This document shows positions 9,216 through 17,950 of a DNA stretch of 64,000 bases, one piece after another. How positions within the stretch are numbered: position 1 is the stretch's first letter; each line of letters opens with the position of its first letter. A program made the position numbers and the translations under genes. The notes beneath the pieces were generated by a model. It was given only the letters and a program-made list of their open reading frames with translations. It was not told where the DNA came from and did not search any database. The stretch is from NCBI RefSeq assembly GCF_000758705.1, contig NZ_CP009287.1, positions 1,178,001 through 1,242,000 of the forward strand. Direction: 5' to 3'. The DNA comes from Paenibacillus graminis. GTDB taxonomy: Bacteria > Bacillota > Bacilli > Paenibacillales > Paenibacillaceae.

Positions 9216-9396
9216 GAGAAAGGTGCCGGTTCGATGCGTAGAATCAGAAATCGGCTTAAAAGGGAAGCACGGTGCAAATCCGGCGCGGTCCCGCCACTGT
9301 AAATGCGGAGCGGCTCTTAGAGCGGCCACTGTCCGGCTGGAAGGATGGGAAGGCCAAGAGCAGCAATGAGGCATAAGCCAGGAGACCTGCCTTTTT
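9216..9396 (+). promoter_or_regulatory. Cobalamin riboswitch
   Basis: The canonical elements appear in order: GGTGCCGGTTCGATGCG at the 5' side, AAGGGAAGCACGGTGCAAATC, the core GGTCCCGCCACTGTAAATG (9288-9306), and the B12 box AGCCAGGAGACCTGCC at 9377-9392. It lies about 200 bases upstream of the S-layer gene at 9596 on the same strand. Cobalamin riboswitches repress B12 synthesis or uptake genes when adenosylcobalamin or related forms are abundant, so the downstream genes are probably expressed when B12 is scarce. Confidence 0.95.
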
Positions 9397-9501
9397 CGTG
9401 AACGTTTCTATTCTTCGTGGGGTAAGAATGCGGAACATATGCAAATGGATGAAGTCTGGAGCTTGGAGCACCGCTGCCTTCAAATTTGTATTCTTCCCTG
9501 G

Positions 9502-9530
9502 CCGCCCTGAACAAGGGCGGTCTTTATGTT
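9502..9530 (+). terminator. Candidate riboswitch expression-platform terminator
   Basis: The perfect stem CCGCCCT-GAACA-AGGGCGG (9502-9520) is followed by TCTTTATGTT. It lies between the cobalamin aptamer and the first gene, where a ligand-controlled terminator would be expected. The U-run is short, so it could be a different hairpin in the leader. Confidence 0.55.
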
Positions 9531-9595
9531 GTCCCGGCTGTCCGGCTGCAAGGCAGTACAAGTATTTATTTTATAACACAGGAAAGAGGTTGACG

Positions 9596-12500
9596 ATGAA
9601 GACATTTTATTCTGCCAAGTCTTTTGTGCTTGGTCTGGTCTTATTGCTGGTAATTTCGGTTACGGGTACAGCGGTGGTTCCTGCTGGACAGGTTTTTGCC
9701 GCGGCGGAAGCCGCCGCTAACACAGGCACGGACAGTGTCACGGACGCAGTATATGCTGCTGATACTTTTGCGGAAGGAAAAGCCGGTGCTTCCCTGGCTG
9801 CAGCGGATACCGGGGAACAGGTAACTGTCTCGCAGGCAACGTATTCGGCTGCAGAATATATACTCAGCGGCGGTGTAACGTCGGAATGGCAGGCGATCGG
9901 CTTGGCCCAGGCGGGCTACCGGGTGCCGGAGAGCTATGCCAAGTCGCTTGCGCAAAAAGTACAGGCAGCGGGAGGCAGCTTCCCGAACGTGACGGATTAT
10001 GCGCGGATTGTGCTTGCTGTGCGGTCGGTCGGCGGGGATCCGGCTAATTTTGCCGGCAGCGGATCGGGCGCAGGCTTCAATCTGCTGGAGGGCATCTACA
10101 ACAGCGACAAAATCAGCGGCCAGTCGCTGAATGCTGCAGTATACGCGCTGCTCGCGCTGGACTCCGGCAGCTACATGCTTCCCGGTGACGCCAAATGGAA
10201 TCAGGCGTCGCTGCTGGGCGAAATTCTGTCCAAGCAAAATAGCGATGGGGGGTTTGCTCTGTTCCCGGGAGGAGCGAGCGAACCGGATATGACCGCTATT
10301 GTGCTGACTGCGCTCGCTGCGCACAAGAATGACCCCGCTGCCTTGACAGCGGGACAACAAGCAGTAGCCTGGCTGGCAGCCAAGCAGGACAGCAGCGGCG
10401 GCTACGGGGACAGCAGTGAAAGTGCAGCCCAGGCTATTATCGGTCTGTCTTCCTTTGGCGTGGACCCTGCCAGCGGCGAGTTTGCCAAGAATAATACCGA
10501 CTTGCTAAAACGGCTGCTGAGCTTCCGGCTGGCTAGTGGAGCCTTTGCGCATAACCAAGGCGGGAGCGCCAACGTGCTGGCTACGGAGCAGGGCCTGCAG
10601 GCCCTGGTGGCCTACAATTTGTTCAGCGGCGGAGCAAACGGCAAGCTGTATGATTTCTCTAAACCGGTGGTGCAGAATCCGCTGGTCTACGTGCCGCTGA
10701 CAATCGAAGGGCCTGAGAATACATTGGGCCAAGGCAGCGCCTACGCGGGGAATGTACTTGAAGCATTGGAAAAAGTAGCCGCTGCGAACGGTCTGCCGAT
10801 TACGAATCCGTCCGGCAGTTATGTTACTGGCATTGGCAGCATTCATGCAGGAGCTACCGGCGGTTATGACGGCTGGATGTATGCAGTCTCTCGTGGCGGT
10901 GAATGGGTAATCGCAGATGTAGGGATGAAAGACTTCAAGCTGAAGGAATCAGACCGGGTGCTGGTTTATTATACAGGCAGCGCTACGCAGCTTGTCGATA
11001 AAGTGACCCTATCTAAGGCACAGCCGAGAGAGGGTGAAGCTTTTACCGTCACAGTCACCCAAAAAACATGGGTATGGGATGGCTCAGCTTCCAATCCGGT
11101 GACTACAAGCGCCGCCGATGTGCAGGTGACGGTTGGGGACAAGACCGCAACAACAGATAAAGACGGCAAAGCCGGGTTTACAGAGGGTTTCGCTGCAGGG
11201 AATTATACACTTTCCGTTACAGGATACACAGCAGGGAAGGCGCCTAAGATTGCAAAATATACACAGACGCTTAAGGTAGCTCCTCTCAATGTAAAAGCCA
11301 CAGTATCGGTTGAGGGGCCACAGGGCTCCATCACCGAAGGTACGCTGGAAGCGGCTAATGCGCTGGACGCACTGAAGAAGCAAGCGGCATCCGGGAATAT
11401 TCCGCTGGACATTACGGAGTCTTCTTTTGGCAGCTATGTCTCGGGCATCAATGGAATTCAGAGCGGAACCTATAACGGGTATTGGAGTTTTGTAGTTTCC
11501 CGCGGAGGGGAGTGGATTTATCCGTCTGTGGGGATGGGGGAGTTCATCCTTCAGCCTTCCGATCATGTGCTGGTCTATTACGGCGGGGGAGCTACCCAAG
11601 TTGTCAACTCCGTAACGCTCTCCGCTGCCCAGCCTAAACCGGGCGAAGCATTCACGGTAACCGTTGCCCAGAAGCAGTGGGTGTGGAATGATAAGACATA
11701 TACCTCTGATCCGGTTGTTACCCGGGCGGAGGGTGTGCAAGTAAGGATTGGAGAGACTACAGTAACAACCGATAAGCAGGGTGCAGCGCTCTTTGAAAAG
11801 GGCCTGCCTGCGGGGGCGTATACGCTTGCCGTGACGGGATATGTTGCGGACAGCACGCCGAAGATTGTCCGCTACACGCAGCCATTGACCATTTCGGATA
11901 CAGCAGTGGTGCCTCAGCCGGTATCGGCAGCCATTTCGGTTATCGGCGACAGCGCTAAGGGGACTATACTGTCCAGTACCACAGTAGCTCTGAATGCCGG
12001 AGAAACAGCGTACAGCCTGCTGATCCGCCAGCTGGGAAGCCGCGTGGCAGCTACAACCTCCGGCGGAAGCACTTATGTCGTTGCTATCGATGGCTTGAAG
12101 GAGTTTGACCGCGGGCCAAAAAGCGGATGGAAATATTCCGTAAATGGCAGCGATCCGGGATTCAGTGCCGGAGATTACAAATTGAACAATGGGGATGTTC
12201 TTGTCTGGTATTATACGACAGATTATGATACTCCTCCGGCAGGTACGGGTGGTCTCCCTGGTAGTGCGGGAAGCGTCGCCATCGCAGCGGACAACACTCT
12301 TCCGCTGAACCAGGTGGGGCAGACGACAGCAGTTACAAATTCAGGTGCACCAATGACGGCGTCTGAAGCGGCAGCCTTGAGTCAAAAACTAACCGCCAAT
12401 ACGGCTGCCTTCGAGCAGGAGGTTACTCCCGGTGCGGGAGCGGCTTTGAAGGACAGCGGCAGCGAGGTACAGCTGCTGATTCCGGCCGGTGCAGTCTCCG

Positions 12501-14197
12501 GAACAGTGAAGATCAGCATGAAGGAGAACAGCTCCAGCCGCGGCGAGCTGGTGTCGGGTATCTATACGTTCGGACCGGACGGAACGAAATTTGTGAAGCC
12601 GGTTGAACTTTCCATCACCGTGCCGGTAAAAGCCGGCAATCCAGCTAATCTTGCTTTGGCTTGGCTCGATCCGGCCACAGGCCGCTGGATTCCGGTTCCT
12701 TCCGTTCTGGATGCCAAGACAGGTATCATTACCGGAAAAATCAGCCATTTTACAGATTACGCAGTAGTTGACCGCAGCAAGTGGGAGCCGCAAGCTGAGC
12801 AGTTGAAGAAGGACATAGCCGCTACAGCCAAAGGGATAACAGCCGCAGAAGAGCTAAGTGATTGGCAGGCTCTCGGGCTGGCCCGCTCGGGTTATAAGGT
12901 GCCTGCTGCTTATCTGGAAGGGGTAAAGGAGCAGCTGTCAGCCAGCCAGGGCCAGCTCCGCAAGGTTACGGACTATGAGCGTCTGGTGCTGGGTGTGGCC
13001 GCTGCAGGTGCAGATCCGCAGAACTTCGGCGGCTATAACCTGATTGAAAAAATCTATAACAATGACAATATGACCAGCCAAGGCAGCAACGGTCTGATTT
13101 TTGCCCTGATCGCCCTGGACAGCGGCTCCTATACGGTGCCTCCGGGTGCCAAGTGGACCAAAGAACGTCTGGTTCAGGCCCTGCTGGAAGTTCAAAGCAA
13201 GGACGGCGGCTTCCCGCTGACCGCGGGCGGAGCAGCTGATCCCGATATCACGGCTATGGCGGTTACCGCACTGTCAGCTCATACCGGTCAGACAACGGTT
13301 GCAGCGGCAGCAGACAAAGCCATCGCCTGGCTGTCGCAGCAGCAGCAGGAAGACGGCGGCTACAAGCAGGCAGGTGTAGAAAACAGTGAGAGCACAGCGC
13401 AGGTCATCATTGCCCTGGCTGCAGCGGGTATCGGCCCGAATGACTCGCGGTTTGTCAAAGCCAAAGGCGGATTGCTCAGCCATCTCGCTTCCTTCCGTCA
13501 AGCGGACGGGGGATATGCCCATACCCAGGGGCAACCGGCTAACAGCGTAGCCACCGAGCAGGCGCTGCTGGCATTGACCGCCTATAACCGTTACCTGACG
13601 GGCGGGGGGAACCTGTTCAGCATTTCTCCTTCCGGGGTGGCCGGTGGGGCAGTGTTCACCGACGAGAACCTGATTTCGGCCTGGGCGCTGGAATCCGTGC
13701 ATCAGGCTTACAGCAAGAAGCTGATGGAGGGCATCAGCGGGAACAGTCTGGTTTTTGCGCCGAAGCAGAAGATTACCCGGGCGGAATTTGCCGCCCTGCT
13801 GCTGAGATTGACCCATAACGAGCCGTCTGCGGCTACCGGTGCGCCGGCATTCAGCGACGTCAAAACCGGCGCATGGTATTATGGAGTAGTGCTGAAAGCG
13901 AAAGAGCTCGGCATTGCCGATGGGATCACAGACACAACCTTTAATCCGAACGGAATCATTTCCCGCCAGGATATGGCTGTCATGATTACAAGAGCACTCA
14001 AGCTGGACAATACAGCTACTGCGGCAGCCCCGCAAGCAGCGAAGTTTACGGACGAAGGCCGGATCAGCAATTATGCGCTATCCGCTGTCCGTACAGTTAC
14101 GGAGCTGGGCTATATGACCGGATTCGGCGGAACCTTCGACCCGGCATCGGCTGTGACCAGAGAAATGGCCGCTGTTGTGGCGGTGAGACTGCCATAA
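9596..14197 (+). CDS. S-layer-anchored transcobalamin/intrinsic-factor-like surface protein
   Basis: The ATG at 9596 follows GGAAAGAGG and opens a clear signal peptide (cleavage near AGQVFA-AAEA). Of 1533 residues, in order: an alpha/alpha-toroid region (about 80-350) with repeated units like SEWQAIGLAQAGYRVP and DGGF/SGGYG turns; three DUF4430 (transcobalamin C-terminal-like) domains around 365-460, 568-665 and 778-875, each ending in a V-L-V-Y/W-Y strand, with two Ig-like spacers; a ZU5-like beta region near 945-1055; a second toroid (about 1065-1340) starting SDWQALGLARSGYKVP; and three SLH domains (about 1355-1533) for cell-wall anchoring. Animal intrinsic factor and transcobalamin join exactly these two folds to bind B12. 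Control by a cobalamin riboswitch and the ECF transporter downstream support B12 capture at the cell surface; direct B12 binding is inferred. Confidence 0.85.
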   Translation: MKTFYSAKSFVLGLVLLLVISVTGTAVVPAGQVFAAAEAAANTGTDSVTDAVYAADTFAEGKAGASLAAADTGEQVTVSQATYSAAEYILSGGVTSEWQAIGLAQAGYRVPESYAKSLAQKVQAAGGSFPNVTDYARIVLAVRSVGGDPANFAGSGSGAGFNLLEGIYNSDKISGQSLNAAVYALLALDSGSYMLPGDAKWNQASLLGEILSKQNSDGGFALFPGGASEPDMTAIVLTALAAHKNDPAALTAGQQAVAWLAAKQDSSGGYGDSSESAAQAIIGLSSFGVDPASGEFAKNNTDLLKRLLSFRLASGAFAHNQGGSANVLATEQGLQALVAYNLFSGGANGKLYDFSKPVVQNPLVYVPLTIEGPENTLGQGSAYAGNVLEALEKVAAANGLPITNPSGSYVTGIGSIHAGATGGYDGWMYAVSRGGEWVIADVGMKDFKLKESDRVLVYYTGSATQLVDKVTLSKAQPREGEAFTVTVTQKTWVWDGSASNPVTTSAADVQVTVGDKTATTDKDGKAGFTEGFAAGNYTLSVTGYTAGKAPKIAKYTQTLKVAPLNVKATVSVEGPQGSITEGTLEAANALDALKKQAASGNIPLDITESSFGSYVSGINGIQSGTYNGYWSFVVSRGGEWIYPSVGMGEFILQPSDHVLVYYGGGATQVVNSVTLSAAQPKPGEAFTVTVAQKQWVWNDKTYTSDPVVTRAEGVQVRIGETTVTTDKQGAALFEKGLPAGAYTLAVTGYVADSTPKIVRYTQPLTISDTAVVPQPVSAAISVIGDSAKGTILSSTTVALNAGETAYSLLIRQLGSRVAATTSGGSTYVVAIDGLKEFDRGPKSGWKYSVNGSDPGFSAGDYKLNNGDVLVWYYTTDYDTPPAGTGGLPGSAGSVAIAADNTLPLNQVGQTTAVTNSGAPMTASEAAALSQKLTANTAAFEQEVTPGAGAALKDSGSEVQLLIPAGAVSGTVKISMKENSSSRGELVSGIYTFGPDGTKFVKPVELSITVPVKAGNPANLALAWLDPATGRWIPVPSVLDAKTGIITGKISHFTDYAVVDRSKWEPQAEQLKKDIAATAKGITAAEELSDWQALGLARSGYKVPAAYLEGVKEQLSASQGQLRKVTDYERLVLGVAAAGADPQNFGGYNLIEKIYNNDNMTSQGSNGLIFALIALDSGSYTVPPGAKWTKERLVQALLEVQSKDGGFPLTAGGAADPDITAMAVTALSAHTGQTTVAAAADKAIAWLSQQQQEDGGYKQAGVENSESTAQVIIALAAAGIGPNDSRFVKAKGGLLSHLASFRQADGGYAHTQGQPANSVATEQALLALTAYNRYLTGGGNLFSISPSGVAGGAVFTDENLISAWALESVHQAYSKKLMEGISGNSLVFAPKQKITRAEFAALLLRLTHNEPSAATGAPAFSDVKTGAWYYGVVLKAKELGIADGITDTTFNPNGIISRQDMAVMITRALKLDNTATAAAPQAAKFTDEGRISNYALSAVRTVTELGYMTGFGGTFDPASAVTREMAAVVAVRLP

Positions 14198-14435
14198 GCA
14201 CATCTGCTTTCGCAGCAGTTGATCAACGGCGGCGCTTAAAAGGCCAGCGCATCAACGTCCGGGTAACTTAACTGCACGAAATACAGCTAACTGCAATAAA
14301 GCCAGAAAACCGGTGATCAACAGCCCATACCAGCTGCAAGGAATGCTGTAAACAGTCATTACCAGGTGCGTGGATGTGTTGTAACAGCAAGAGTGTGTTG
14401 GGATGATTCACCACTAATCATATTGCCAAAAGAAC

Positions 14436-14480
14436 GGAACGGGGGAGCAGTTGCAGCCCCGTTCCTTTCCCTTTTTTTTC
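14436..14480 (+). terminator. Intrinsic terminator-like hairpin between surface protein and lipoprotein genes
   Basis: GGAACGGGG (14436-14444) pairs with CCCCGTTCC (14457-14465), followed by TTTCCCTTTTTTTT and, at once, the GGAGG of the next gene. Either transcription of the transporter genes is partly separated from the surface protein gene or the hairpin is an attenuator. The rest of the gap 14198-14435 contains one TGCA-type palindrome (14271-14289) and no second B12 box. Confidence 0.75.
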
Positions 14481-14490
14481 GGAGGTGTCC

Positions 14491-15414
14491 ATGTTTATGT
14501 CCAAGTCCATCCAGCAATGGTTGTCCGCCCCGCTGCTGCTTCTGTCCGCAGCGGTGCTGCTCGCCGGCTGCGCATCCGGCGCAGACACAGCCGGCGGGGT
14601 GCAGAGCCCCGCCGCGAGCACGGCTGCGGTGCAGAGCCCGCAGCCCGCAACCCAGGCGTCCCCTCTCCCGGGGGACGCCGCAAGCCCCGTGCCATCCGCC
14701 TTAGCGGACGGCAAGGAGGCCCCGCCGTCCGGCGCGGAATCCGCCGGGACGCCTGAGGGGGCGGCTGTGTCTGCGCCGCCCGTCTCCTCCGGCGCGGCAG
14801 CAAAGCCCGCGCCGTCTGCCGCTGCCGTAACGGAGCCAGCTTCCGTTACGGGCAGCGCAGCCCCGGCCACGGCGAAAGCCTCGGCCGGGCCAGCGAAGCC
14901 TGCAGCCGGGGCGAAGCCGGCAGCTAGCACGAAGCCTGCCGCCACGGCGAAGCCGGCAGCCGGCACCAAACCGGCGACAGCGAAGCCTGCCGCCACGGCG
15001 AAAGCCCCGGCAGCCTCGCAGCCGGCGGCAGCAGCTTCAGCCGCCCCGGCGAAGCCTGCCGGGGCCGTAAATACCGTCACGCTCTCCATTGTCGGGGACA
15101 AGGAGCACGGGACCATTTTTGCGGCGGCTGCCGTTGATGTCAAGGACGGCGAGAGTGCGCTGGAGCTGCTGAAGCGCGTCACCCGCAGCAATAAAATTCA
15201 AATGGAATACCAGGGAGCCAAAAGCTTCGCTTATGTGGAAGGCATCGATAATCTGTATGAATTTGACCAAGGCCCCGAGAGCGGCTGGATCTACAAGGTT
15301 AACGGTGAAGTTCCGGGCAAAGGGGCAGGCAGCTACACACTGCAGCCGGGCGATACCGTGGAGTGGCTGTATACGCTGGATATGGGCAAGGATGTAGGGG
15401 CGGAAGTGCAATGA
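14491..15414 (+). CDS. DUF4430 lipoprotein of the B12 uptake operon
   Basis: GGAGG at 14481-14485 precedes ATG codons at 14491 and 14497; either may be used. The signal peptide ends in a lipobox LLAGC (Cys near residue 27), so the mature protein is a membrane-anchored lipoprotein. A long low-complexity linker of Ala, Pro, Lys, Ser and Thr (about residues 28-190, with KPAA repeats) leads to one DUF4430 domain (about 193-295: NTVTLSIVGDKEHGTIF, then FDQGPESGWIYKVNGE, ending DTVEWLYTLD). It shares this domain with the surface protein upstream. The stop overlaps the EcfT start. It may hand B12 from the S-layer protein across the wall to the ECF transporter; this is inferred from domain sharing and the operon. 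Confidence 0.85.
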   Translation: MFMSKSIQQWLSAPLLLLSAAVLLAGCASGADTAGGVQSPAASTAAVQSPQPATQASPLPGDAASPVPSALADGKEAPPSGAESAGTPEGAAVSAPPVSSGAAAKPAPSAAAVTEPASVTGSAAPATAKASAGPAKPAAGAKPAASTKPAATAKPAAGTKPATAKPAATAKAPAASQPAAAASAAPAKPAGAVNTVTLSIVGDKEHGTIFAAAAVDVKDGESALELLKRVTRSNKIQMEYQGAKSFAYVEGIDNLYEFDQGPESGWIYKVNGEVPGKGAGSYTLQPGDTVEWLYTLDMGKDVGAEVQ

Positions 15415-16355
15415 GCAGCGGCTTCCGTGCAATGCATCCCTCGGTGGCGCTGCTCTACTATGCCGGGCTGCTGTTGTTCGCCACCCTGCTGTTTCACCCC
15501 CTGTTCCTGGCTACAGAGATTGCCGGACTGACCCTTCTGCTGGTGCTGCAGGGACAGGGGCGGCAGCTGCTGCGCGGACTCCCTTTTTTTCTGCTGATGG
15601 CTGTTTCAGTTGCCGTGCTGAACCCCTTGTTCTCACACAGGGGGGCGCATATTCTGTTTTATTTTATGGATCAGCCGGTTACACTGGAGGCCGTTTTGTA
15701 CGGGCTGATGATGATGTCGGTCCTGTTGACTGTTTTTATTCTGTTCATTTCTTACAGCTACACGGTCACCACGGATAAATTCATGTATCTGTTTGCTGGG
15801 GCTGCACCCCGGACTACTCTGCTGACGCTGATGGCGCTGCGATTTGTGCCTTTGTTCCAGCGGCGTCTGCGCCAGATCACCATGATCCAGCGGATTCGGG
15901 GAGTGGATGCCGGCAAAGGCAGCCTGCGCTCCAGAATGAGGGACGGCATGACGCTGCTGAAGGTGCTGCTGACCTGGTCGCTGGAGGAGGCGCTGCAGAC
16001 GGCGGACTCGATGAAAGCACGGGGCTACGGCATCCGCAAACGAAGTGTATACGGAATTTACAAGCTGGACCTGCAGGATAAAGTCATTTTGCTGCTGCTC
16101 GCGGCAAGCGGGTTGATCCCGCTGTTGTTTTGGATAAAAGGGTACGGGGTGCTGGAGATTTATCCGCGGATGAAGCCAATGCACTTCGGCTGGGCCGATG
16201 CCGCGATGTATGCAAGCTTCTGTGTGTTCGTGCTGATGCCACCGGCCCTCGAAGGAAAGGAGAAATGGTTATGGAGATCCTCGCGGCGGAGCGTTTATCC
16301 TTCAGCTATCCCGAGGAAGACAGGGACTCGCTTCATGAGCTCTCATTTACGGTAG
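15411..16355 (+). CDS. ecfT: ECF transporter transmembrane component EcfT
   Basis: The ATG at 15411 overlaps the previous stop (ATGA). The 314-residue protein has four to six membrane segments and the two cytoplasmic coupling helices of EcfT, with RIRGVDAGKG near residue 165 and the conserved A-R-G signature in MKARGYG near residue 205. EcfT couples ATP hydrolysis by the EcfA subunits to toppling of the substrate-binding S component. The gene overlaps the ATPase gene by 85 bases, which is unusually long for the family; the last residues are therefore read from DNA that also encodes the ATPase N-terminus. Confidence 0.88.
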   Translation: MSSGFRAMHPSVALLYYAGLLLFATLLFHPLFLATEIAGLTLLLVLQGQGRQLLRGLPFFLLMAVSVAVLNPLFSHRGAHILFYFMDQPVTLEAVLYGLMMMSVLLTVFILFISYSYTVTTDKFMYLFAGAAPRTTLLTLMALRFVPLFQRRLRQITMIQRIRGVDAGKGSLRSRMRDGMTLLKVLLTWSLEEALQTADSMKARGYGIRKRSVYGIYKLDLQDKVILLLLAASGLIPLLFWIKGYGVLEIYPRMKPMHFGWADAAMYASFCVFVLMPPALEGKEKWLWRSSRRSVYPSAIPRKTGTRFMSSHLR

Positions 16356-17950
16356 AGGAAGGTGAGTTTGTCGTGCTTCTCGGCCCTTCGGGCGGCGGCA
16401 AAACCACGCTCCTGCGCCATCTGAAGTGCGAGCTTGCGCCCGTAGGCAAGGCCAGCGGGAAGATTGCTTATAAGGGACAGCCGCTATCCGATCTGCCTGC
16501 AGAGCTTGCAGCCGCAGAAATCGGGATGGTGTTCCAGAACCCCGACGCACAGATCGTGATGGATACGGTGTGGCATGAGCTGGCCTTTTCGATGGAGAAT
16601 ATGGGCTATCCGCCGGCGGTAATGCGCAGCAGGCTGGCGGAGATCGCCGGCTTGTTCGAACTGGAGCCGCTGCTGTACAAACCGGTGCACGAGTTATCCG
16701 GCGGGCAAAAGCAGCTGCTGAACCTGGCCTCGGTTCTGCTGCTGCAGCCCAAGCTGCTGCTGCTGGACGAGCCGACCTCGCAGCTTGATCCGGTCGCCGC
16801 ACGGGAGTTCCTCCAGACGCTGCACCGGCTGAATGAAGAGATGTCGGTGACGGTCATCATCAGCGAGCACCGCCTGGAAGAGGTGCTGCCGCTGGCTGAC
16901 CGGGTGCTGCTGCTGGAAGAAGGGGTACTGCGGTTCCAGGGGACGCCACGTGACTTTGTACGCGAGGCCGGGCAGGAGCTTCACGCTCCGCATATGGCGT
17001 ATTTGCCCACTGCTGCGCGGCTGTTCCTCACACTGGAGCCGGATGCGGTTCAAGCGCCCCGCGAGTCCATCCCGCTGACCGTGCGGGAAGGCAAGCGCTG
17101 GCTGCATGCCCTGGCTGCTGCGGGAGAGCCGGGGATGGGGGCGGCGGCCACAGGCGCGTCCAACCTCGCTGCTCCTGCATCTGAGTCCGGGCTGCTGCTC
17201 AGCTGCCGGGAAGTGACCTTCCGCTACAGCAAGGACGGAGCAGAGGTGCTCAAGAAGCTGTCGTTATCTCTGTACCGGGGAGAGCTCCTGGCTGTGATGG
17301 GCGGAAATGGAGCCGGGAAATCGACGCTGCTGCATGTCCTGAACGGCCTGCTTAAGCCCCAGCGCGGCAAGGTGACGCTTGCTAAGGGGGTTACAAGCGG
17401 CTTCCTGGCCCAGAATCCGCTGCTCTACTTCAGCTATGATACGGTTCAGGAGGAGCTGCAGCAGATGGCCGAGTATGCCGGATTGTCCAAGGAGGAGTCG
17501 GGCCGGGAAATTGCCCGCCTCCTGGAAATCTTCCAGCTTGGCGGCCTTCTGCCCAGCCATCCGCATGATATCAGCGGCGGGCAGCAGCAGAAGCTGGCGC
17601 TCGCCATGGTGATGCTGCTGGGCCCCGGTATTTTGCTGCTGGACGAGCCGACCAAGGGACTCGATCCGGGAGCCAAAGAACGGCTCGCAGCTTTGCTGGG
17701 AGATTTGCGCAGGCAGGGAGTCAGTATCCTGCTGGTGACGCATGATGTCGAGTTTGCCGCGAGATATGCCTCGCGCTGCGCGATGCTGTTTGACGGCGGC
17801 ATTACGTCGGAAGGGACGCCGGAGGAATTTTTCAGCAGCAACTATTTCTATACAACGGCAGTCAACCGCATGGCCAGAGAGCTGCTGCCGCAAGCCTTAA
17901 CGATAGAGGATGTGATGAACGCGTGGTCCGCTTTCGCTTCCCGCTCCTGA
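16271..17950 (+). CDS. ecfA: Fused ECF transporter ATPase (EcfA-EcfA')
   Basis: The start at 16271 has AAGGAAAGGAG at a good distance. The 559-residue protein contains two complete ABC ATPase domains. Domain 1 has GPSGGGKTT, LSGGQKQ and LLLLDEPTSQLD. Domain 2 (from about residue 305) has GGNGAGKST, ISGGQQQ and LLLDEPTKGLD. In most ECF systems these are two proteins; here they are fused. It sits between ecfT and the S component and overlaps both, so the module is probably dedicated rather than shared among many S components. ATP hydrolysis in the cytoplasm drives uptake. Confidence 0.93.
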   Translation: MEILAAERLSFSYPEEDRDSLHELSFTVEEGEFVVLLGPSGGGKTTLLRHLKCELAPVGKASGKIAYKGQPLSDLPAELAAAEIGMVFQNPDAQIVMDTVWHELAFSMENMGYPPAVMRSRLAEIAGLFELEPLLYKPVHELSGGQKQLLNLASVLLLQPKLLLLDEPTSQLDPVAAREFLQTLHRLNEEMSVTVIISEHRLEEVLPLADRVLLLEEGVLRFQGTPRDFVREAGQELHAPHMAYLPTAARLFLTLEPDAVQAPRESIPLTVREGKRWLHALAAAGEPGMGAAATGASNLAAPASESGLLLSCREVTFRYSKDGAEVLKKLSLSLYRGELLAVMGGNGAGKSTLLHVLNGLLKPQRGKVTLAKGVTSGFLAQNPLLYFSYDTVQEELQQMAEYAGLSKEESGREIARLLEIFQLGGLLPSHPHDISGGQQQKLALAMVMLLGPGILLLDEPTKGLDPGAKERLAALLGDLRRQGVSILLVTHDVEFAARYASRCAMLFDGGITSEGTPEEFFSSNYFYTTAVNRMARELLPQALTIEDVMNAWSAFASRS

